From NCBI GenBank assembly GCA_037126765.1, contig JBBCBC010000030.1, forward strand, positions 4,374,478-4,438,477: a stretch of DNA of 64,000 nt, in the 5' to 3' direction. The stretch is from Stenogyne calaminthoides. Taxonomy: Eukaryota > Streptophyta > Magnoliopsida > Lamiales > Lamiaceae. The notes below the pieces were generated by a model that had not been told where the DNA came from, ran no database searches, and saw nothing but the letters and a program-made list of their open reading frames with translations. The position numbers were made by a program, and so were the translations under genes. Of this stretch, positions 24,641 to 34,049 are shown piece after piece. The first letter of the stretch is position 1. Every line of letters starts with the position of its first letter.

Positions 24641-26030
24641 TTACTCACTTTTGATTCCATCATAAAACAGAGCAGCAAAAGCATCCATAATCCCCTCCGG
24701 CAAAGACAAACCAACCTCCAATCCTCCTTCCCAATCCCTCGATTTGCACAATGACATCGCGTATCTCTCCCCATCAATCGACAGCGCTTCGAGCTTTCTC
24801 GCTTTCCCCCATCCAAAATCCGCACTGTAAAGATCGACTCTTGCTGATCCAGAAACTGATAATATTCGATTCTGTACCACGAACCCTATTTCTTCCATCC
24901 AATTCTCGGCACCACCCAAGATGTTGTTGTTGTTAGCGACCCTGTTTTTAATCTCCCCTGCTATGGCCTCCGCCGCCGCAAAGAACCCTTCCTCTCCGAC
25001 GAGCTCCCCATGCCCGATTTTCAGATGCCCGTATGTTAAAACATTACCGAAATAGTTTCCGGGAACTGGTGGATCGATTCGGGCCCTGGAATCAACTGCA
25101 AACAGGAAGAATTCGGGCTTATCATCATCAACAATCACTTTCTCTTCATCACCAGCTAATGATGATTTTGCTAAACAATTCCATACATAAGCTGCCACCA
25201 CTACAAAAGATGAAACATGACCCAAACCTGGGAATTTTTTCCAGAACCAAATTCTTCAATTTCTTGATTTCAGATTGGGTGAAAACGTATGTAGCTCGAA
25301 CCCTATTAGTTGGTAACGGGAAAGAGGGCGGCGCCATTGGGATTTTCTTGATTTGGCTCAGAAAAACAGAGTCCAATTCATGAGGGTAATTTATCAGGGA
25401 TCGATGAAAAACTGGCAGCAGAGATTTCGATTCGCTATCCGAAATCAAGAACCCGTCTTCTCCTCCGAGTTTATTGATCAAAGCCCATGATTTTATAAAC
25501 CCCACAATCGAACTAGCGTCACCAATGCTATGATGATTGGAGAAACCAATACACACCCCACGGCCCGAAAACAGAGTCACCTGAATCGCAAGAACTTCGA
25601 GTAGATTCTGATCGGATTCTTCATGGGTTTGTGACAACTTAGGGATGAAATCGTAGAATTTATCAGAATCACGAGCTTGATTTCCAACAAGATTGTCAAA
25701 ATCATGGGTAGACTCGAAGAAAGTTAAAGAAACAGAGTCCCCTGCCCTGTAACGGATTTCGGGCTTTTTCTCTGAATTTAAAGGATAAACAATTTTTCCT
25801 GCGAGTGGAAAGAAGTGTTTGAGAGTTAGGGATAGTGATTCTTTGAGTTTAGGAACGAGTGTTCCCATGAAATAAGGCCTGGAAGAATCAGGGAGCTCGT
25901 AGAAGAGAAGGCGGCGGATTGGGTGAAATTTGAGCCACATGAAATCGAGGAAAGTGAGTGGCAGTGATTGGTCCGCCACCGTGTGCGGCGGCGGTGCAAT
26001 TCGGCAGCTGTGGAGCAGGGTCGTTGTCAT
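24641..26030 (-). CDS. BAHD malonyltransferase-like, array copy A1 (one frameshift)
   Basis: Intronless BAHD gene. The start MTTTLLHSCRIAPPP and LPLTFLDFMWLKFHPIRRLL are typical of Lamiales anthocyanin/phenolic-glucoside malonyltransferases. Catalytic H167-SIG-D171 in NHHSIGDASS; DFGWG near 404-408 in SADFGWGKARK; the clade YFGNC block reads YFGNV, so its cysteine is replaced. The C-terminus ends FYDGIKSE. The frame is broken once: near 25229 there is one G more than in copies A2 and A3 (GGG for GG), in the loop before HVSSFVVVAAYVWN. Without that base the gene has 462 codons, a normal BAHD length. This is the best-preserved of the three array copies and may be functional if the extra base is a sequencing error. 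Confidence 0.88.
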
Positions 26031-26141
26031 CGGAGGCGAAAAATAACGAAACCTACTCTTGTGAATGTGATATGATATATTAATACTAGTGTGCTGTTTC
26101 GTGGGATGCCTGATTTGTAACAAATGTACAATTCAAAGCAG

Positions 26142-26147
26142 CACGTG
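26142..26147. promoter_or_regulatory. G-box upstream of BAHD copy A1
   Basis: CACGTG core about 112 bases upstream of the ATG of copy A1. The same site is kept upstream of copy A2 (44470-44475) and copy A3 (59068-59073). G-boxes bind bHLH/bZIP factors and are common in light- and flavonoid-regulated promoters; a role here is inference. Confidence 0.4.
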
Positions 26148-26635
26148 TCGCTTGATCAGCTCATGTATAATAAGGGCCTGTTTGCAAATTTAATAAGCAT
26201 TGAAGTGATTATTTTCAAATGGAGTTTCCATGATAAAGTTATTAATTTAAGGACAAATATTGTATGCGAAATTTATTTATAATATAAAATTAATATAATT
26301 ATACTTAAAAATTAATACCACTATTTTTATAAACTAATATTTATAATATTTAATATTATACTATCAATTTACATATTTAATTATATTAATTAGTAAATAT
26401 TATAGTATTAATTATAAATGTAATGATATAGATTTTATATTATGAAAAAAATTCGCTAAAATTTGCTCTAATTTATGTTGTTTGGGTTCTTGTGTAACAA
26501 GAAAAGTAAACCTCGTTGTTATTAGTAGTATTAATTTGCATTCTTGTATAACAAGAAAGGAAAATCTGATTCTTTGACCAACCCACTCACTAGGATCTGC
26601 CCCATATCTTATATCAATCATTCAAATTTTATTAA

Positions 26636-27086
26636 GAGACCGTGTTACGTGGTATAGGATATGAAAATATATGAAATCATGTGATACATTTTACTTATCT
26701 ATATGATATATTTGACTTTTTTAAGTGTTTGTTATGATGTATTCAAATCATGATTTATTTTACTTCAACCGTTTGTTAAGATTGATAAAGATATGAGAAT
26801 TCATTTGATAAATATTAATTTTACTATTATACCCCTTATTACATATATATTTTTACCAACAATGAATTAAAATATGGTTATTTATGTCAATTAACAACAA
26901 TGGATAATATTTGGTATTAGAAATACTGGCTGGTGGAGGTGGGATCCATAATCATGTAAAAATGGGAAAAAAATCTGCGGGCGCCGAGCGAGGGAAAAGT
27001 CATCAAACATACTAAACACTTGAAAAAGTGAGATATGATTTATTTTCCCCTCTTTTCCTTTCTTTTCTCGCTTAACAAACGGCCTC
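26636..27086. mobile_element. Tourist-like MITE (unit 1 copy)
   Basis: About 450 bp with termini GAGACCGTTTGTTA (complete in units 2 and 3; three bases short here) and, inverted, GAGGCCGTTTGTTA. TAA lies on both sides (26633-26635 and 27087-27089), which fits the 3-bp target duplication of PIF/Harbinger-Tourist elements. Copies occur at the same place in units 2 and 3. Confidence 0.6.
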
Positions 27087-27461
27087 TAAATATAATTGCA
27101 CGGACTTCGATCATGTGTTTGCAGTATCGTGTTGTGCAGTAAATATGTGTAGGTTTATAGTGTGTTTTTTAGCTGGATAACACAATCATGTAATGTACTA
27201 AATTTTAGCTGAATAGTGGGTTTATATATGACCTTTATTCAAATTAAAAAATACACTATAGATCGTCTTGGGTTTATTGCATAACACAATGCCGTAAAAC
27301 ATATAATCCAAATCTCAACCGTAGTCCATTCAATGTCTTGTACATATGTATACATATGATCGAATTTTTATGTATAACTTAATCCACTTTTCTTTACCTA
27401 ATTCGAAATTTACAGTAAATATCAGTTCTCATAATTCTAGAATAAGTCCAGAAAACAATTC

Positions 27462-27557
27462 TTTAAAGACTTAAAAGAAGATAAGCAGGTTTCTATATGA
27501 TTGGGATTTGTAAGGGAACATATTGATGCACAATCAAAAATGTTTGTTATATCATAA
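27462..27557 (+). repeat. Host direct duplication, left copy
   Basis: About 96 bases (from CTTTAAAGACTTAAAAG to the end of TATATCATAA) that reappear on the other side of the nested LTR element at 31024-31122. Units 2 and 3 have this sequence only once, so it marks the insertion event. Confidence 0.75.
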
Positions 27558-28349
27558 TGTCATGATCATGAGTTGGGAACGAAAGGAGAGATAGAATTGG
27601 GGTTTTCGGTGTCAGTGGAGAAGAGGGGTTTCGAGTACATGTGTCTGAATGAGGAGGGAGAAGCTTCTAGAGAAGAAGTTGAAGAGTCGGGCGCTCAGGT
27701 TAGTCTGAATGAGGAGGGCTCGCTCAGGTTAGAGGAAGCTCGGGTTAGTCTGAATGAGGAGGGCTCGCTCAGGTTAGAGGAAGCTCAGGTTAGTCTGAAT
27801 GAGGAGGACTAAGACTTCGGAGTTAGAGGAAGAAAGAAAAATCGGGCTTGGGTTAGTCAATGAGGAGGGCTCGCCGTGTTAGAGGAAAAAGGGCTCGAGT
27901 CAAATCCTCCCGAGTGGAGGTGTGGTCCGAATGGGGAGAATACACCGAGTCAAATCCTCCCGAAAGTGGAGTTGTCCGAATGAGGAAATGTTTGGGCTTC
28001 CAGACGGATGGGCCCAAACATTTAGAATGACCCGAATTTAAAAGATTGAAGGGGGCTTGGGGCCCAATCATTATTTATTTTAAATTCTGCGATTTAAATT
28101 ACCTAGGAATATCCATCCATCCGTGTGGACCCCACCGCTTGTTATAAATATGGCTCAAGGCCGATGAATGAGATATCGAAAAATTTACACCATTCTCTCT
28201 TTCTAACTACTCTTCCTATCTAATTCTCTCTCTCAATTTCTTCAAATCTTCATCTTGTTCTACCATAATTTACATTTTCAAAGAACATTATTCCAAAAAA
28301 TCACACAAAAAATATGGATTATAGTGTTGGTAGTGTTGGGATCGCTACA
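27558..28349 (+). repeat. 5' LTR of the nested element
   Basis: 792 bp, TG...CA. Contains a 45-bp tandem repeat at 27696-27810 (phrases beginning GGTTAGTCTGAATGAGGAGG at 27698, 27743 and 27788). The second half (CCAAACATTTAGAAT to the end) is similar to the LTRs of the larger gypsy elements. Confidence 0.8.
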
Positions 28350-28351
28350 TT

Positions 28352-28363
28352 TGGTATCGAGCC
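28352..28363 (+). promoter_or_regulatory. Primer-binding site (tRNA-Met type)
   Basis: TGGTATCGAGCC directly after the 5' LTR. The usual plant site is TGGTATCAGAGCC, so this differs only at the CAG step. Confidence 0.7.
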
Positions 28364-28579
28364 AACTTTTCTCGTTATGGGTTATGAGCCTAATCAACAA
28401 CTCAAGGAGGAAAAAAAGATCTTCCATGAAGGCGATTTAATTGATGATTCGAACTATGAATTGGAATAGGGTTTCAAGGTGGAATTAAGAGTCAACTTGA
28501 ATCTATTGGTGTGATGGACGTGAATCAACCAAAGTGAGCACGAAGCATCGTCTTGCTGACAACAACAATTTCGAGAATA

Positions 28580-29120
28580 TATTGCGTTGGGAAAACCAAG
28601 GTATTCAAGCTATGAACCCCTTACCTAAAGTCGATTTCCCCATTTTGATGGTACTCGTCTTAGGCTTTGGATCCTCAAATGCAATGGGTATTTTAAATGT
28701 ATTCCCCGATATAAAGGATTCAAAAAATCACACCGCGCGTGTGTGCACTTTGAGGATAAAAGGCAAAAGACATTGGTGTCAAAATTCCGGTTAAATCAAG
28801 TAGATATTACATGGCAATAATTTTTAGAAGTGTTATCTTGCTAGATTTGAGGAATGAAATGAAGCTAAAATTAATTCGAAATTTGATAAATTAAGGCACA
28901 ATGGTTCTTACTTTCGGGATTATGTAGAAAGATTTGTAGAGTTGAAGGTTGGGTTGCTACTATTGAACAAATGGGATTTTTCTCAAGAATATTTTGTTGC
29001 TAGTTTTATTAGTGGCTCACCAAGAATCACAAGCTTTCATCACAATGTTTGAACCGACCACCTTGCAACAAACAATTGAGCTTTGTAAGGAAGTATTTGA
29101 ACTATTGAAGCCATCACTAA
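28580..29120 (+). pseudogene. Degenerate gag of the nested element
   Basis: Frame-broken remnants of a Ty3/gypsy gag: a PLPKVDFPIFDG-like N-terminal block near 28618-28655 (the larger elements have the corresponding KIEFPRFDG), then DYVERFVELK and FSQEYFVASFISG near 28920-29010. No zinc knuckle was identified. Short open stretches beyond 29120 (for example 29405-29596, acidic) are not recognised. Confidence 0.6.
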
Positions 29121-30092
29121 AAAGATAACTATTGAAGAAGAGAAATTATCTTATATTGAAATGGCGGGGGATTCTCGACATCAACTTTCTCCTTATCGGT
29201 TGGAAGAAATCCAGATTCGGCTTGTATTGATAAATTTTGAAATCGAGGTCTATCGTAGTACTCCTCAATTAGAAGGTTTGCTAATTAGTGAATCCCAAGA
29301 TGTTTTGGAGGCATCCAAAGGGTTTCAACCCTCTTGAATGTGAGGCATACCTTTTGAATTGTCTTTTGAAGTTTCACAAAAGAAAAATATGGCGATTCAT
29401 TTGATTGCATCATTTACTTGGTCCGAGTCGCTATCATGATGATTTTGATATTGTTGTTGTTGATGAGGTTTTGGAAGAAATTGGAGTGGGATTAGAACAA
29501 GACTATGAAAGAATCAAGCAACACATTCAAGATCGGGTGGACGACGAAAGAGTTTTGGAATTGGTGGAACTCGAGGATCATCTGAAGCTTGATTAAACTT
29601 GTTAATTCCTAAGTGAGTTTTTGGCGTGAGGCAAAATGCCTCAACTTTTTTCTTGAAGCTAGAAATTTAGTAGTTATTAAGGGATCCTCAATGATACATT
29701 CAACCGCAAATTTAGTTCTTATTGACTTGTTGATAGTGGAGGAATGAATCTTGTGGAGGAACTTGTATCGAGTGTTGTTGAACAAGGAATCTTGAGTTGC
29801 TTGGTGAATTCGATAGTAGCAGAGATATGGAAATCAAAGGGGGGTGTTATTGTGATGGGAAAGGATCCGAAGCCGATTACTATTGTAGAAGTGGTGTATC
29901 TACCGGGTCGTGATGTTTATGAATTAGTTAGGTTGATTAAGTGAGTTGTTGATTTTGTTAGTTTGATATCGCTTTGAGTTTGGTGTTGGAAAGGTTGCGG
30001 ATGAAGAGATAGTTCGATATTTAGAAGTTTTGGGGTTGCTAAATCAAGAAGTGATATTGTCATGGGGAAGCTCGTAAAAATATGCATATTAT

Positions 30093-30272
30093 GTGGAAAA
30101 TTATATCAGGGGTGATAAAATTGGTGGCTGGAAACCTCAACCTGTTCCAGCCCTCAAAGATGTTCGATTAGTTCAGATAGCTAGTGGTGGATATCATTCT
30201 CTTGCTTTGACAGATAAAGGAGAAGTTCTTTTCATGGGGTCATGGTGGGAATGGTCAACTAGGAAATTATAC
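30093..30272 (+). pseudogene. Captured RCC1-repeat gene fragment
   Basis: About 60 codons in the same orientation as the element match one RCC1 repeat: VPALKDVRLVQIASGGYH, then SLALTDKGEVL, then in a second frame GHGGNGQLGNY. IASGGYHSLAL fits the RCC1 signature. One extra T in a T run at about 30228-30231 separates the two frames. RCC1-type proteins form beta-propellers (guanine exchange factors, UVR8 relatives). The element itself needs no such domain, so this is a transduced host exon. Confidence 0.75.
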
Positions 30273-30359
30273 AAAAATATATGCAATCTATATGCAACTT
30301 ATATAAGTTGTACTCGATTTAGATCCTTGGGGACAAGGATCTCAAAAACGTGGGAGTAT

Positions 30360-31023
30360 TGTCATGATCATGAGTTGGGAACGAAATGAGAGATAGAATT
30401 GGGGTTTTCGGTGTCAGTGGAGAAGAGGGGTTTCGAGTACATGTGTCTGAATGAGGAGGGAGAAGCTTCTAGAGAAGGAGTTGAAGAGACGGGCCAAAGG
30501 TTAGTCCGAATGGCGAGGTTCTCGCCTCGTGTTAGAGAAAGCCGAGTCCGAATGAGGAGGGGTCAGAAAGTTAGGAGGGAAGCTCGGGTTAGTCCGAATG
30601 AGGAGGGGCTCGCCAAAGTTGCAAAGCCGGAAAGTCGGGCCTTCAAGTTAGTCCTGGAATGAGGAGGGCTGGCTCGGCTCGAAGGGCTCGTTAGTTAATG
30701 AGGAGGGGCTCGCTCAAGTTAGGAGGAAGCCGAAAAGTCCGAAGTTAGTTTGAATGGGAGGGCTCGCCAAAGCTAGGAAAAAGGGCTCGAGTCAAATCCC
30801 TCCCGAGTGGAGGGTGTCCGAATGAGGAGAATACGCCCTTAGTCAAATCCTCCCGAGTGGAGTTAACGAATGAGGAAATGTTTGAAACTTCCATGAATGG
30901 GCCCAAACATTTAGAATGACCAAAATTTAAAGATTGAAGAGGGGCTTGGGCCCAATCATTATTTATTTTAAATTCTGCATTTAAATTACCTAAGGAATAT
31001 CCATATGTGTGTGGACCCCACTG
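30360..31023 (+). repeat. 3' LTR of the nested element, truncated
   Basis: Begins TGTCATGATC like the 5' LTR and runs parallel to it until GTGTGGACCCCA, then stops where host sequence TTTAAATAAGAC resumes. About 200 bp of LTR end are missing. Confidence 0.75.
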
Positions 31024-31122
31024 TTTAAATAAGACTTAAAAGAAGATAAGCAGGTTTCTATATGATTGGGATTTGTAAGGGAACATATTGGTGCACAATC
31101 AAATATGTTTGTTATATCATAA
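31024..31122 (+). repeat. Host direct duplication, right copy
   Basis: About 99 bases matching 27462-27557 and the single-copy site in units 2 (from about 45802) and 3. Confidence 0.75.
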
Positions 31123-32073
31123 CTGATAAGCAAACTATATATGACAGATTAAAATTAACAAAAACTTACATGAAATGATCTTATATATGAGACGAGATAC
31201 AATCTAATAAAAATTAACACCCTCACTTTTCAAAATGTGAAAACATATGTTCAAATTATGTTTTGTCTCATACACATTCTCATGCAAGTGTGTCATACAA
31301 ACTTTATAAGTCATGGACAAAACAAATTTAGCAAAGTCATTGACGAAACAAATTTAGCAAAGTTAATATTGGCAATAAATCCATTTACTTTCTAGGTTCT
31401 TTGTATACTGATTTTTAGGTTGTTGCTTTTGGGTGGGCACTGGGTTGGGGGGCATCAATGCTTTCGATTAAGTAAAATATAAGAGTGAAATTGTATTTTC
31501 CATGTTAATTTTGTGAATTATTCACTTCCTACCAAACAATCAAACCATATTTGTATATGGTTTTTAGTATTTAACTACTGATAATCCAATACTCATTTTC
31601 CCAATGCTAAATAATTTCCCTACTATTTTTCACAAATTCTTGACTAAAGCCAAATTTTCTTGAGCAAATCTCCTACGAATCCGAATTAAAGTGAACTTTT
31701 TCTTTTCGTGTCAGCGTCACGTGTAAATATTACAACCGCTTTTTTTATAATGAAGAGTCACCGACACTATTAATTAAGTGATTTTTTAAATGTAACACTT
31801 AGATCATAACAACACACTTTATATGCTTAACAATGATGCTTGATAAAAAAAAAATTACTAACTCAAAGTCACACAAATTTTTACCCCTTTCCCTTTGCAC
31901 AAGATACGTTGATCAAGTGATTTTATTATGATTTATATTGTAATAACTACACTCAATCAAGAATAGGCATACAACACCACCAAAAGTTTGCAAGTATGGG
32001 ATTTGGCTATTTCTCATAAGTGGAACTCGATTAAAAATATGGCTTGTCCCAAGGGATCAAACCTTACTTCCCC
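31123..32073. other. Unit 1 spacer left of degenerate BAHD D1
   Basis: AT-rich 3' flank of D1. The part at about 31310-31505 is related to the last 300 bp of units 1 and 2 (GCAAAGTCATTGA... to TGTATTTTCCAT), showing that genes A and D once shared a 3' flank. No gene. Confidence 0.5.
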
Positions 32074-33378
32074 TTCATTCCATAATAAAACAGAGCAAAG
32101 AAAACATCCATTACCACCTTAGGCAAAGACAACCCAACCTCCAATCCTCCCTCAGAATCCCTCGACTTGCTCAACGACATCGTGTATCTCTCTCCATCGA
32201 TCGACAACACTTTGAACTTCCTCGCCGTCCCCATCCAAAATCTACACCATAAAGATCATCTCTTTGGCGATCCGTAAATGGAAAATATCCGACTTCTCGT
32301 ATCACGACTCCCACTTCCTGCCCCCAATTCTCAAAGACTCAAGATGTTGTTGTTGTTAATCTAACGACTTTTAATCTCTATGGCTATGGCCTCCGGCGCT
32401 TTAAAGAACCCTTTTTCTCCGACGAGCTTCCGCATGCCTTTACAAAAGTTCTTAACATTAAATAAGTTACTAAAATAGTTTCGAACTCAAGGGTCGACAT
32501 TAAACACAACCTGGCGTCAGCTCGCAAACAAGAAGAATTCGCTCATCACCTTCTTTTCTCGCGCTACATCATTAATGATTTTGCTAGACAATTCCATACA
32601 TAAGCCGCCATCACTACGAAAAGATGATACATGAACTAAACTCGAATTCTTTCCCCGAACCAAATTCTTCATTTCTTGATTTGATTGGGTGAAAACATAC
32701 GTTGCTCGAATGCTATTCGTCGGCAAGGGAAAGACGGAGGCTCCATTGGCCTTTGTCTTGTTTCGTTTAGAAAAAACAGTCCAATTCAAGAGGGTATTTT
32801 ATCAAAGGATTTATCAAAAACGGCAAAGAAATATTTAATTTCACTATCTCGAAATCACGAATCCTCTTTCTCCCTCCAAACATTGATCAAAGCCCAACAT
32901 TTTATAAACTCATTAATGGAAGTAGCATCACCAACGCCATGATGGTTGGAGAAACCAATACACACACCACGGCCCAAACAGAGTCACCGAATTGCAAGAA
33001 CTTCGAAAGTAACCGGCCCGATTCTTCATCGAATATCTGCGACAAAAGAGGATAAAATCGTAGAACTTATCGGCATCTCGAGAATGATTTCCAACAAGAT
33101 TGTCAAAAGTCATCATTGGACTCGAAGAAAGTTAAAAGCGAGTCCCCCGCTCTCGTAACGAGTTCGGGCCTTTTCTCCGGATTCTGGGGTAAACTATTTT
33201 GCCGACAAAGAGGAAAGAAGTGTTTGAGAGTTAGGGATAGTGATTCTTTTCAGGTTTTTGGAACGAGTGTTTCCATGAAATAAGGCTTGGAAGAATCAGG
33301 GAGCTCGTAGAACAGAAGTTGGGTAATCGGGTGGAACGAAAGCCACAATACGTCGAGGAAAGTGAGCGGTAGAGATTG
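32074..33378 (-). pseudogene. Degenerate BAHD copy D1, main part
   Basis: Paralog of copy A on the same strand. Recognisable pieces: NLVGNHSRDADKFYDFI, the catalytic block as NHHGVGDATS (A copies have NHHSIGDASS), SLSLTLKHFFPL-like and FYYGMKGK at the end. Frames change many times. The gene is cut by a Ty3/gypsy element between codons of the A and D of HTVAD (residues 19-20 by comparison with copy A); the first ~20 codons lie beyond the element at 39322-39378. Frame breaks plus the insertion make it a pseudogene. Confidence 0.85.
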
Positions 33379-33383
33379 GTCCG

Positions 33384-34049
33384 TGTTACGTTTTTGATAT
33401 TTTTTGGATGATCGTAATATGTTTTTGAGGTTTTCTGGAATAATATTGTTGATAATATAAATTGCTTGAAGAAGAAGATATGAAGATTTGAAGATATGAA
33501 GAATTAGGGAGAGAGAGAATTAGATAGGAGGAGAGGTAGTTAGAAGAGAGAAAATGATGTAAATTTTCTGATATTCTCCTTCATCGGCCAGTGCCGTATT
33601 TGTAACTAACATTGGGGTCCACACAACAGTGGATATTCTTTAGGTAATTTAAAAACAGAATCTAAAATAGATAATGAATATTCTAGATTATTCTAAATGT
33701 TTGGGCCCATTTACGGGAAGCCCAAACCTTCCTTCATTCAGATAACCCGTTCAGATGATTTGGCTCGGTATAACCCGAGCCTCGATCTCGCCAGATAGAT
33801 TGACTCAGGTGGATCCTGAGCCTCAGTTTTCTCATTCAGATAGATTGGCTCAGGTGTATCCTGAGCCTCAGTTTCTTCGTTCAGCTTCTTTGGCTCAGGT
33901 GGATCCTGAGCCTCAGTTTCTTTGGCTCAGGTGGATCCTGAGCCTCAGGTTCCTCTTTCAGGTTTCCTACTGACTCAGGAAACCTTGATTTTAACTCTCT
34001 TTTCGTACCCATCTCTTTACTCTTCATATTTCTCTCTGGTCTCGCAACA
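33384..34049 (-). repeat. LTR (3' in element orientation), element 1
   Basis: 666 bp. Contains an array of near-palindromes GGCTCAGG-TGGAT-CCTGAGCC (33802-33944) in a mostly 45-bp repeat. A polypurine tract (GGAGGGAGTAT on the minus strand, 34050-34060) lies just inside. Confidence 0.9.

Larger units (their letters stand above)
26031..27461. other. Unit 1 spacer upstream of copy A1
   Basis: Promoter region of copy A1 (TATA-like TTAATATATCATATC about 50 bases upstream), then AT-rich spacer carrying the Tourist-like MITE. The phrase TGTAACAAGAAA recurs at 26491 and, with one change, at about 26547. No gene. The same sequence recurs in units 2 and 3. Confidence 0.55.
27558..31023 (+). mobile_element. 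Nested gag-only LTR retrotransposon, 3' LTR truncated
   Basis: 5' LTR 27558-28349 (begins TGTCATGATC, ends GCTACA), primer-binding site at 28352-28363, about 2.0 kb internal region, polypurine tract GGGAGTAT at 30352-30359, 3' LTR from 30360 cut off at about 31023, roughly 200 bp short of the 5' LTR. The internal region has only gag-like remnants and a captured RCC1-repeat exon; no protease, reverse transcriptase or integrase was seen, so it would depend on a partner. LTR end, primer site and polypurine tract resemble those of the larger Ty3/gypsy elements in this window, which may be that partner family. Confidence 0.8.

Noticed and set aside
29405..29944. Two acidic/neutral open frames in the nested element (63 and 66 codons)
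   Set aside because: No recognised domain; they sit between broken gag and the RCC1 fragment and are likely chance openings in degenerate element sequence.
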